From contig NC_045147.1 of NCBI RefSeq assembly GCF_008831285.2, positions 19,658,581 through 19,722,580 on the forward strand: a stretch of DNA of 64,000 nucleotides, given 5' to 3'. Of the stretch, positions 22,467-38,500 are shown piece by piece (the stretch's first letter is position 1; each line of letters begins with the position of its first letter). The notes below the pieces were generated by a model, which had not been told where the DNA came from, ran no database searches, and was given only the letters and a program-made list of their open reading frames with translations. Origin of the DNA: Nymphaea colorata. Taxonomy: Eukaryota > Streptophyta > Magnoliopsida > Nymphaeales > Nymphaeaceae. Made by a program: the position numbers and the translations under genes.

Positions 22467-25308
22467 TTAGAGGTCGAGGCAGAGCGGGTAGTCCAATGGT
22501 ATGGCCTCCAACGAGTCGAGCTCTTCGACGCCGTCCTCAACCAGCAACACAGTAGCGAGTCCCCAAGTTATGTGGACGTCCAGATGACAGTGCATCAACC
22601 AAGCTCCTGAAAACCATATTACTCTTGTGAGCATAATCAATCCATCTTCTTCATTTGTAGATTTTCAGAGTGATGATGAAACAAGAAGAAACAACTCACC
22701 AGGATTATCGGCATGAAAGCGTATGACAGCCCAGCCATTGACGGGAACGGCGACTGTATTGCGGTAGGGCGGGTCGATTAAGTTGAACTTGGCAGTGTCC
22801 GTCGCCGGGTCGAAGTTTCCGAACCCCTCCGCCAGCACGTAGAAGGAGTATCCATGGATGTGCATGGGGTGGTTCTCTGCTGCAACTATGTTGGTGTCCT
22901 GGAATACGATCTGCACCACGGATCCGAACTTGATGGGCATCACCTTCGTCGCCCGAATCGGCTGCCAGAGGTCCCTGCTTATGTTCTGAGCAGTGTAATC
23001 AAACACGACGGGTGGTGTTGCTGGGAAATCCTTGGTGAAAACTCCTTCAATTCCCTTCACATGCGCCTCAAGGATGGACATTTTAGTTGGAAGAGTAAAA
23101 GACATGTTGTTCATGCTGGCCGCGAACCTGGTGTTGTTCGGACCACCACACTGAATGGTCGGAGGGCACTGAATCAGGCCGAGGCCGATGGTGAAGAAGA
23201 GATTCTGATCCACCAACAGGGGCACCTTCGCAGGGAAAGCTGGCGTGTTGAGGCTGCGGAGTTGCGCGGCGAAGGCGGTGGCCGTGAAGGTATCGTTGTA
23301 GGCGGGCAGGAGCGGCATGGCCGGAGGGGGAGCGAGGGGACCGAAGCAGCAGGGGATGCCTTCATACTGTAAGATGGCTGTGGTGGTAGTGTTATCAAAG
23401 GGGATGCCCTGAGCGCTAGCATAAGCCCGGGCGGCCATGTAATACCGTCCGGGAAGTTGATTTGCAGTGACGAGAACGTCCACGGTTTGGCCCGGCGCGA
23501 TCATGATGACGTTCGTCGGGAATGGCTTCGTGTACGCTGCGTCGACGGCGACGACGGTCATGGTGTGGAACGCGATGCTGAAGAAGAGCTCCCCGTTCAT
23601 GCCCCCGTTTATGACCCGGAAAAGGTTGGTCTCGCCAGGCGCAACAGGAAAGATGGTTGTATCTAATATTTGATCAATGATCGACGCATCAAAACAACAG
23701 AGAAAGAAATTAACTAATTGGGCACCTTATGATTACACCTCTATGAGAAGAATGAAATGAGTAAGATGTGCAGAAGGCTTGAAGAAAGGAATTCATCGAG
23801 CGATTTATACCTGCATTAGAGCAAGGATAGAGATCGCCTGGTTGGCCATTGATTGTGAAGGCATCCGAGACGCTGGGAGCAGCACCTGTCCTGTCTGCTT
23901 TCTTAGCAACGTCCATCGGGTTATCGGTCCACCATTCACCTGTAATTGATTCGTGAAAATTAATGGTGATAACTGATATATTCTTAGAAGTTAGAACTTC
24001 TAACATGGAGCATTTAACGCTACGAAGATAAGATGATGGTGATGCTGGTGGTGGATGTAAATGTAAGTTTACATATTATGAATGAAAATGTTATGATGAT
24101 GCCACACAAACCTAAAATGACGGGGAATTCTCTCTGTGGCGGTAGTAGGAAAGGGTAGGGTTTCCCAGCCTTTGGGCGGATGATGAATCCTCCGAACACC
24201 GTAGCTCTGAGCCAAGAACTGTGAGCATGCCACCACAAGGTCCCTTCTTCATTTGGGACGCTAAACCGATACGTGTATGTCCCTCCAGGTTTGATCGGAC
24301 ACTGCGTCACAAATTCTGGCCCGTCCGCCCACCCTGTTCTGAATTGGATGATCCCATGCCTGATGCACATAAAGATGCATCACATCCGGTAAAGTTGGAA
24401 AATATAAATCACCTCAGAAAGTCTATATATATACGGTTATAATAAAGTGGTAAAATAAGACTTACCAGTGAAGGGTGACGTCGTATTTGCACATATTAAT
24501 GGCAGTGATGACGAGTTGATCACCGGTCCTGACTTCTATCAAGGGGCCTGGGTACTGACCATTGACAGTGATGACGTCGGTTGTTTTGCACAGCCTCTTC
24601 ACTGGCGTTTCCTGCACCTGCTCATTCCCCACCGCCGGATAATCACGGAAGGTGGAGAGAGAAAGAGAGCAGTAGTTATTAGAACTTTGCTACCAATGTG
24701 CTTAAGGGACGTAGAGATTTTACTATTGAAATCAGATATCGTAAATATATTTGACATAATAAAAGTAATGTTCTAAACAATGGGAAAAATCATTAAGGAA
24801 TTTTGCCGATTTAATTTAAATATTTTGTTAAAGTATAGTATTTTTAGTTCTAAATGATATATTTTATTAATTATTTTACACTAACGAAAAGATAGCAAAT
24901 AAACAATGCAATCATAGTTTGTTCTGCTAATATTTTTTTTTATACAAGTTTGAACTCAAGTTTAAAACTTCTCGTGTTGTTCTTTTAATTTAACAAAAAA
25001 CTAACCGCAAAAATATATTTATAGGCTTTGATAAAATTCTTAATGACGTTAACGTTCGCATAAAGCATTTAGTGGAATTCATATATTAAGAAAATGCAGA
25101 ATAAATGATGTTTGGCCATAACCAATCTTATGCGAGAGTAAGAGAGAGGGCATACAACGAACTCATATTTGTGAACTTCTTCAGCAAGGACTTCAGAGTG
25201 ATGATGCACGAAGAAGAAGAAGAAGCATTGAAGCAGAAGCAGTAAAGAGAAACGGAAGCTCCTGCATCTCCTTCCGCTGCCAAGCATCATCGTCGCGGCC
25301 GACGCCAT
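22467..25308 (-). CDS. Laccase (blue multicopper oxidase), 6 exons
   Basis: Oxidises monolignols and other phenolics in the cell wall while reducing oxygen to water (EC 1.10.3.2). Exons in coding order: 25308-25156, 24617-24466, 24359-24112, 23939-23811, 23662-22700, 22606-22467. All junctions are GT-AG and in phase, and the sizes (152, 248, 129, 963 bp) follow the usual laccase pattern. The product is 594 residues. An N-terminal Leu/Phe-rich stretch is a signal peptide, preceded by an unusually long Arg/Ser-rich lead. Copper sites: HWHG (101-104), WWHAHSSW (144-151), HPMHIHG, and [12 protein letters not shown] (554-565), with C555, H560 and axial L565. Several N-x-S/T glycosylation sites are present. 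Usual plant laccases read 'INAALNDELFF' where this one reads '[11 protein letters not shown]'. Confidence 0.96.
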
Positions 25309-25386
25309 GTCTGAGGCTTCTGTCAGTGAGAAAGTGATGAATGGAAGCAGATGACGGTGAGTTGCCGCATGCAGCGTCCATCTGCA

Positions 25387-25395
25387 TTTTTATAT
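25387..25395 (-). promoter_or_regulatory. Candidate TATA box of the laccase gene
   Basis: On the minus strand the sequence is atataaaaa within gcatataaaaatgc, about 80 bp upstream of the laccase ATG. This would place transcription start around 25360 with a leader of roughly 50 bp. Confidence 0.5.
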
Positions 25396-25399
25396 GCAG

Positions 25400-28300
25400 C
25401 ACGATAGTGGAGGTAAGAAACGGGGCCATGGTGGTTGTTCTAGAGTTGGCGGATTAGGTTTTGATTATTAAGGACGGACGTATCTTTTTCCTGGTGGTGG
25501 ACCTCAAAGTTCCTCCCCCCTCCCTCTGGTTGGTTGACCCACCAAACCCCCTTCCCTAATTAAGATCTTCCTAACTATCCAACACATGCCTAGCTACAGT
25601 GACTTCTTTGCTTAGCAAGTACTGCAAGTTAAAATTTTTCAAACCTACACATCCCAATGATCTAAGCCATGACTGATCTCTTCCAGTCAACCTTCCTGCG
25701 CTTTTTTAGCTCTTTGAAAGCCTAGATCCAAGATCCAAAAATGGAATTCCAGACCTCCCGCCGACGTACCAGAATTTCAGTTTGCCGACCTTTGCTAATG
25801 CCACCAATTTCGAACGGAGAAAGGGTACGACGGCGATTGCTCTGCTCTTCGATGGGTTTGGTACAACGAAAGGATAGAGGATCTAATAATAAAAGTGAGT
25901 ACTGAGTACCTTCTCCATTTTTTCTATAGACACGCGGTGCAATTTTTTCTAGCTTGGTGCTATAAGGATTACGGAGGACATATTTTCTTTTAACCTCTTC
26001 GTCGAGAAGCATGGATTTTAGATTGCCATCATGCCTCAAGTCCTCAGACGATAGATCCTGAGTCGAAGATAAGCAGACTGTGACTTAGATTCATGGATTT
26101 CAAAGCTGCAAGTTTAACACATTCATAGTGTAGTTCTTGCATCTTCCAAAGCACATAAGAATCAAAGATCTAAAGTTCTAGGATTTCAGATTCAAAGATC
26201 TTAGATCACTTCAATCTAAAAGATGAGGTAATCAAACACATATAACTAATGTTGCGGCACATCTATAAGCCCACCTTTACCAACTGAGCTGAGTCGATAA
26301 CTATACATTTAGTCTCCAAACGGCAAAAAGAAACTCTTTCTAGATAAATATATCTGGCACAACTGTGCTTTCGAAAAAATATCGTGTCCTTGCAACAGAA
26401 ATATCCTGATTTGATTCAACACAGAATGCTTCTTCTCCAAGCCTGTCTTGAAAAACCTGTTGTCTTCAATAAAATTTTGTGGCATACTTGTCTACGACCG
26501 CCAAACAAGGGCCTACTTACATAACGTGAATCGTTAAACACTTTTAGACTTTTCTTTTTCTTTACAGGCAAGCTATGACTAACCAACTTGAAAGAAAGAC
26601 TAACGTTATATCTGAGTATATGGATTTCTTTTATAGCAAAATCTATAACTTTTCTTGGCAACATCGAGAAGTCTGAAAACAAGTTTCCCACAATGGTAAA
26701 CTTTCAAAAAGATGTTTGCAGTTGACACGTTTCAGAATGGTGGCCAGTGTTGATAAAACATAAAATTATATGATGATTAAAAGAAAAATGCTGATACTTA
26801 AATAAATATAATCTTTTATTCACTTTGAGGAGACAAATAGTTTTATGAATTGAAGAGGCTGCCGACTAGGCCATTGGCTGATTTACTGCTTCAGCTGAAT
26901 CGGTGGTTAATCAGCAAAAATTATTAGAAATTTACTTAAAAAAAAACTTAATTACAATAAAATGTCAAAACCTGAATAAACCATTGATTGCAAGCACACA
27001 TTTTGCCAGTAAAGAGACCGACGTTTGCTTGGAGCTAAATAGGCCGGCTTCTCTTCGACAAAGAAGTGTACCAGATGCCTTGTGGATGTTTATCTATGTA
27101 TTGTTTTCCTTATTGAGAAAGTTAGTTTGTCCTACTAATTTTGCTTCACTGAATTCATATTATAAGTTTACTTGTGCAGTTCAAACTTCAAAATAATGTT
27201 TTATACAAGCACACTTCTTTCTCTTTGTTTTCAAACAACCATCTATATGTTTGAGATATACGGCCTTGGTATTTAGACGACTGAGTTGGAGTCATCATTT
27301 TATATATATATAATATATATATATATATAATGAGAGGCTTACTTTTTTGTTATCAGATAAGCATTTTCAAAAACTTTGTTCTTATAAATAATAGTACATT
27401 AACTCGATAAAAACATATGTATACTTTCGTTTGATGCAGGTTAGGGTTATAGGCAGTGCCAGCCAGTTTAACCAATAGTGGCCTGAGTTTTGACATGAAA
27501 TCTGATTAGTCACTTAAAAAAACAGGTACTTACTGACTAGTGGAATCTTCTTCTTTATGAATTACGATTACTATATTACTGAATTCAAATCCATTTTACC
27601 AAATCAAACTAAGGAATCTGAGATCAGATCGATGATTAAAAATGTCTGATCTATTTACGTCGCCATACAGGTCCAGCTGGTGCGCAAATCTCTAATGTAA
27701 ACTTTTTCACTATGCATTCTTCTTTATCGTCGTGCTGCCGTCTGAAAACTATGATAGTTTCCTATTGAAAAATGCAATTCCCTTCTTGTTCGCATTGGTC
27801 TTCTTGTAAGAATGACATACCTTCATCTGCTATAATGTATCATTTGATCTTCTGCGGAAAATTGAAGTCCTTAGAGTTGTTCAGCTCCTTACTGGTATTA
27901 ATAATAGCTTATTAATTATCAAAGAAAAGAGATCATGTTTCAAATTCCAACTGCATGTCCTGAAAATTTTCAATTCCTTGTGAGCACTTCAATTTCACTA
28001 GAAAATTCAGTTACAACAAATAAAATGGAGAAACCACATGAAACCAAAGAATTTTGGCACCAACTTGTTAGGTTTGGATTCGTTCCATTTAACAAAAGAT
28101 CTTGATAGGTCACCTACAAAAGCCATTTCGAAATCTCCTTTGTGGTCAGTCGCACCACTAGAGATAGATAAATGCATCTGCAGCCAAAGCTATCGCAGAC
28201 TTTCCATCTCGAAATGTCTATTTCTTAAACGACGATTCCTTTCGTTCATTTAGAAAAAGGGAAAGAAGAGGTCAAAGTTCTGGACATCAGTAGAAACAAG

Positions 28301-30780
28301 GAGGAAGGAAATGCATTTCCCTTCTAGACTTGAACTCCTACTCGTAGCAACTTGGAGGATGACGTTGAAAACAAAACTATATGCTTTGAGGTGTGAGCTG
28401 ACGCCAGAAGCTAACATCACATGGCTTTTATAAAAGCCATTTTTCCAGAGGTAGGTGTTGAAAAAGCAAAATATTGAACTCTCTCCTAAGGCAGTGGTAC
28501 TATATAAAACCTGTGGTTTATAAACAAAGATGAAAATGAAATTGTGGTAGCAAAATGATGACTATAAAAAGACAGTTTCCCTAACATGTACAGTCTTGGT
28601 AATTGCATGATTCTCATTCGCAGAGAACAGAAAACTGGTGAGATGTATTTTTATATCCTCTCCTGTTGGAATTAGGTCTAATAAGACTAATGATATTCAA
28701 GTTCAAGTTGCTAGCAATCAAATTAAAAGGGTGAGAAGAATTAAAAAATGAATAACAACACGAAACAAAGGACTAATGAATCTCAATCTCTCAAAGCACA
28801 CATTGAATAATGAAAACTTGCAAATTTAGAGAAAGTCGTTCCGCGGTCGTGGGGAGCTCGTGCCGTTTAATACCATGAGCTCGGTTTTGAAGTAATTTAT
28901 TTTCACTTTATTGGCAAATTCTCTCTTTTTCGTATTTTATCTTGCTTCCTCTAGTGCTCTTTGCATTTATTTTAATTATATATGTAATATAAAATTTGTT
29001 AACTCTTATTTTATGTTTTAGTTAATTTCACTCTTTATAACATATCTGTTCCTTTTGTACATTATTTTTACACATATAAGCTGTTCTAATATAGGACTGT
29101 TTCATGTTTCCAACAAGGAAGGAGAAGCCAACGCTTTCCTTCCCTAGCTTTACTCAAATTTTGAGTGTGTGTCGAGCAAGGAGTTGATGCTCACGATAAT
29201 CAAACCATAGACTGGTCTTTTATCAAGCACTAGTCTGACCAGTTACGCTAAATTAAATCTCAACTTGAGTTCAGTTTCCTTGAGATAGTGTTTGCAAGTC
29301 CCCTTTCTGTTTCGTAGACGTGGATTGTATCCCTCGAAACAAGTTTTCCTGAACGATAAAAATTATGAGACTTGGAATTTAAGTAGTGTTTTGATTTGTT
29401 TTCTAAAATGATGGGGAGTAAAAGTAATTTTGTTAAAGGTTTCCAGACATTTTGAAAATATATGTAAAATATTGGAGCAGAAATGAAATTTTCAAGTAAC
29501 GCGAATAGAACCTGTTGATGTTTTTCTTTATTTACCTATTTTAGCTGTCAATTTCTCTCCCCTTTCGACTCTTCTGAGAGAATCACTTGGGGAGCGTTTG
29601 AATACATGAAACTAAATAGCCGGGTATTTAGTACCAGGTACTTTTATTGTGGAAGCTTTGTTCCATCTTTCGTATGTACCATTTATGTTTGATGTCTTGA
29701 AACTAGTTCTGAATACTTTAGCTTCCTCTTATTTATGCATAGAACTAAAGTACCAAGTTAACATAACAAGTTGTATTTGCAACACAATTCATAACAAACC
29801 CTGCCTACTTACAACAATTCATATAGACAAGAATTAGATACATATTTTCCACAAATTTGTGGATTTGCAAAACTACATGGCTTCTTATAAACTAATCCTC
29901 TTTGCCTTCATCAGTTCGGAACAGAGAAATTTATCTCTCCCTCTTGAATCTTCCGGGGCTTTGACTGATGCCAAATTCCTTTCATGCGATTGACGAGGGC
30001 AGTTTCCCTCCCATCCAATTCTTCTGTGATGCATCACAACCTTTGATTGGCAATCTAGACTTCAGTTCTGGGTGCCTGCGAAGGAGACAACTCTCAAAAT
30101 AGAGAACCTGTTATGTGAGAACAAAAAAATGCATGACAGAAACATGTAAACAGAAGAAACGAAAAAACTGAGTGATTTACATTGATTTTGCCAAAGGGAA
30201 TTGATAGTTTTAGCTTTTGCACCTTCAAACCTGCAGTGCACTGACGCATCAATTTCACGAAAAGGGAGTTGTTGATTTAGCTTATATATCCCCAACGTTA
30301 TTTTCTGTCAGAAAGCACAGAAACTGGTGACAGTTACAGTCCGGCGTTGCGCCTCCCAGATTCCGGCCACCGTGGCCTCTGCTGTTCCAGGGAGTGAAGC
30401 TTTGGGTGTTTATGATAAGTGGCAGAGACAGGGACAATCGAGATAGGGAAAGAGGGGCGGGCGAGAAGGGACAATGGAGCTAAGGAAAGGGCCGGGTGAG
30501 AAACCGGGGATGGGGATGGGGATGGAGAGGAGAGGGGAAGGGGAAGAGCAGAGGGGCGAAGGGCAAGAGAGACTGGGACTGGGAAGGCTTGTGGGCAACA
30601 GAAAAGGGAAGGGTGGCCGATGCACCTGTCCAAATCTGAAGTCCGGATCTATTAATATTGGTCGAATCGGGTTCACGCCCAGTGTCGAGCCCCGACCCGC
30701 TCGCGTCCTCCCCCTATAAGGTCGGCGTGATTCGTTTCGTGCGCTAGTGATCAATCAGAAGATCGACTCCTGCGAGCGAA
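25400..30780. other. 5-kb spacer upstream of the divergent laccase and RPN11 genes
   Basis: No gene could be supported on either strand. The sequence is AT-rich, with a short TA run near 27300-27330 and scattered short open frames without recognisable products. The last few hundred bases (about 30360-30830) are GC-richer and G/A-skewed on the plus strand. They contain 'ccccctataagg' near 30711, a possible weak core promoter for RPN11. Confidence 0.55.
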
Positions 30781-30831
30781 CAACGAAAAGAGAGAAAGAG
30801 GAGGGAGGAACGCGCGAGGTGGAAACCCGAG

Positions 30832-34565
<3,734 letters not shown>

Positions 34566-35594
34566 TTGCAGAAGGTTAAGTTCATCGACGTTTGCACCTG
34601 AGACTCATAATTCCATAGAAGCTTTTCTATAATTTATATTCATTTTATAAGTCACACATAGATCCAAGTTTCCAACTCTTGTGCACCAAACAGGGCATCT
34701 CTGGCTTAGGTTTCGATGCGTGAGTAACATGGTGGTTTTCCCTGTATGCTATCAACCGAAGGGTTTTCGGTACAATTTTATATCAGATCTTTTTGTTCCT
34801 TGAATTGCTTGCCGCCCTGGCGTTAAGCTTAGGGTCGAAGAAGTTTCCAAATTTGCCCGAGTTAGGCAAGGAAAGCATGGAGAACGCTCAATATAATCTA
34901 AAGTGCTGGAGGTCAGATGGTCAAGAAATCAGTGTTGAAGAATCATGCCCGCGTAAGCTAGTTTTTATGTTCCTCGTAGCTCTTGCAGATGTTCATCAAA
35001 ACCCTTAAGAACAGGCAAACTAATACTTATCATGTTGCATTAAAAGGACTTGCGAGAGAAGATAATTGTAAAAATCGTCATGTTCTCTTTATGAGGACCC
35101 ATCAAGGTGCAATGAAAAATTTACATAATCGTCGAATCACGGTTGATAGATCTCCAGAGGAGGAACTCTTCCACAGGGCGCTGTCACGAAATGACAGTTT
35201 TCAATAAGGCCCACACCAAGGCATTTTACAAAATACATCGACGCATTTGTCCAAAAGGATTCTAGTAGAAAACGATCAATTGTTAGCAGTTGGGATATCC
35301 ACAGTCAACAGGCAATGTCATTATATGATATCCCACACGATACAACATAAATGATTCACTTTCTTTTATGTTGCGTTTTTCAAATGTAACGGGTTATTGC
35401 TTGATAATAACCTCAAAAGTGAGAGATTACCACAACACAGCAGTCTACGGCAACAGGAAAAAGAAGCGAGGCCACAGGCAAAAATTGCAATGAAATTGCG
35501 AAAAACATTTGAAAGGGCATACGAGTTCGTAGCTCATTAAGCAGAAAAATTTTATCCACATTGTGCTGTGGACCTGTTATTAACGCCAACCAAG
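34566..35594. other. Spacer between the convergent RPN11 and SAM50 genes
   Basis: The stretch is expected to hold both 3' untranslated regions. It includes two short plus-strand open frames (34793-35008, 34983-35207), whose products resemble nothing known. No further gene or clear repeat was seen. Confidence 0.5.
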
Positions 35595-38500
35595 CTAGGC
35601 TGAAGCAGAAAAATTGAACTGTATGCCTGTCTTCCCACTGTCATATTCCAACTGCCTTAATATGTAACAGTAGTTTATCTGAAAGATTCACGAAAACAAT
35701 ACTGTTAAACTCCAAACGCAGGAACAAAGGTTATGGCTAAAGAAAGCTGAGGGAAACTAGGTTGCACGAGATGAAAATGAAATCAAAGTGAAGTAACAAA
35801 CCTCCACACGAAACAACTTGGTTGGAACAATGATGCCACCCCCAACTGAGCTTCGGAATGACTCACCAAATTTCCTAAGTGAAAAATTCCGAAACTCATT
35901 CTCAGTTAACTTGGCTAGGTTCCCAGCAGAGGCAAAGAGGTGGCCATGAATTCCTGAATTTCTTAACAGCTTAAGAGGTAAATCAAAAGATAAATCAGCA
36001 AATGCAGTGACTGCCAGGTCTCCTCCCAGGACATCCCTACCAGGGCAGGCATCAGACTCTTCCTTGTTGGATGGATCAATGGATACCCTTCTCACATCAG
36101 TTGGGCCTAAACCCCGACTCTTAAACCCCAACAATGAAGTTGGTCCGTTAAGTGTACATACAGGAGAAGAATGCCCACCAATGAAAAATCTTTGTGGCAA
36201 AGGAGAAGGTAAATTTGCAAATCCTTTTCCCCATGGCAAGACAACACCACCAGAAATTCCTAGATTGACAGCCGCATTAAAGAATCCCAAAGGAAAAGCA
36301 TAACGAAGATCAAACTCCTGTTCATGAAAGGAAGTAATGACAGGACAAAGAAAGACTTCAGTACTTCTTTACTTCTTTCACCAACAATGAATAAACAATA
36401 TATATAAAAGTTAACTTGTTATGTATATTAGAAAAAGGAAGAAAAAGAACAAACAAAACCATATGGATAACATGTAGGATGCACACCATTAACCTTCTAC
36501 AACTGATAACCAATTATAAAAAATAATCTACTTTTACTTAAAGAAATCACAGTAAGCAAACAAAATCTTGAAGGTGGATGATACATATTTGTATGAGTTG
36601 CATGAAGAAGTATGCATCTGCATCTTAAACTACTAACACACAGATTTCTTCTGTGACAACTGACAACCAAAACTAGGGGCACCCCAGTGGAATCCAAAAA
36701 AAGGAAAAACAAACACTCAGTCAAAGATTGAGTTAACCCCCACTCCTGTGTACCCGCAGTCCTTTTTATCCTTTTTCTCATTTTGCAATAACAAACAACC
36801 ACTTATTCAGACGGTGCATCTTGCACTGAAGAATATCGTGTTGACTTGGATATGTTCTTTACTGTCTAAAATTATGCAGTTACTCCCTCTGCGTGTCCTT
36901 AGTTCAGCTTTACAGGAAAAGGAGGCACATCCCTTTTTCTCGATGAACTACTGCTGGGGGCCAAGGCCCCGTACCCATTTTATTAGGAAAAACAATGTAC
37001 AAGCTAGGTATAGAGTATAGACTATACAAGCTGTGTAAGAAAAAATAGAGAAAGTCAAGATGGGAGTCATGCACCAACGTGCAGACCCCTTACAAGATCC
37101 CACTCAGCAACCTGAGAACACCGATCTCCAACTTCCCAGGCACATTTCAGGCATCAAACTTGCAACATGCTGCAGCTTGAAATATTCATGCCATTTCTCC
37201 GATGGTTGATGTTTCTTCAAAATGCAGACCTCCAATGCAGTGCAATATAATATATTGAAGCATTTAGTATCGTGCTAATGAATTTACTGACTGCTTTGAG
37301 GGATGTTTCCTATATTTTTAAGAGTACAAGGAATGATTCAAAATCAGTATTTTGGGACATCATGTTGGATCAGTATTTTGGAGAATAAAAATAATTCAAC
37401 CATGTTTCATAGTTAAAATTTAACAAAGCAAATTCAGTTGACTACTTCATGAGACATCACGATGCATCAACATTTTGGAGAATAAAGAATAACCTATCCT
37501 TGTTGCCTAGTTAAAGATCTAATAAACCAAATTCATTTTGACTTCCTCAACTAAATTCAAAATCAACTACCATGTGCACATTTTTGAGAGGGGCACTAGA
37601 GTTCAGCAATGCATGGAAAATGAACTAAAATGATACGTGAGGCAAAAGCAAAAGTTTGGTATGCAGCGTATGCTGGGGAACCATAGCATTCTTTATTCTG
37701 AAGCTGACAGATCAGTCATCAGCTTTCTGGTACTTGGCTCTTCTACATCAAAACCATGTTCAGTGCCTACGAGCAGTTCATTAACCTAAAAAGCAAGAAT
37801 CCAATTGGCAAAATTTATAGTGATTTTGGATGGGTTTGATCTAGTCAGCATGCTTTGGGCCTCAAATATAACCTATAGGGACTTTCTAGTGTGATAGTAA
37901 GACTGGGCAAAAACTCTAGGATTGTCACCAAACATGTCTTATTGAGTGTTTGAAGAAAAGTTTACTGAGATTGACCAAAGTCCATATGACAGAGACAGAG
38001 CGCCTCTGGCTTGGAAGACTGCTTTGTAGAACAGGCAAAGGACAAATTGGTTTGACATGAGACTGAATGAAGCCCTCCCATGCGCATGCATGAGGTAGTA
38101 TCATTCTCAACAAGTGCAAACACCACAAAAGTAAAATTTGTGGAAACCAAGATTCAATGCTATAGCAGCAGCTTCAATGGATTCACAGATTTATACGTTG
38201 TATGCCTCAGAAAAGGAGGTGAGTATTAATCGATGCTGTGGAAAAAACAACTATGAATTTTCACAGCTTCCATCCGAACATTGTTCATCAGTTACAGTTA
38301 CCAAAATGTAATATTGTATCAAATAATTGGTCAGCACATGCAGCTACACATTTATGGTTTGCACTTCTTTGTCTGATACAATTATTTAACCTAAATGATA
38401 AACATGAAAGTACTGTAGTTGAAAAGTTAATAGCAGCAATGGAGGTACAAGGAATGTAAATATGCAGGTGCAGCTAGAAGTTCAAATACAATTCCAGAAA

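Noticed and set aside
22854-23372. Plus-strand open frame of 172 codons opposite the laccase
   Set aside because: It lies entirely antisense to laccase exon 5, whose copper motifs and codon pattern are clear; high GC of that exon explains the lack of stops.
30334-30754. Pro/Ser-rich minus-strand frames just upstream of RPN11
   Set aside because: They come from a G/A-rich promoter stretch; the sequences are low complexity and no start context or homologue supports them.
34793-35207. Two plus-strand open frames after the RPN11 stop
   Set aside because: They fall where RPN11's 3' untranslated region is expected and have no family resemblance.
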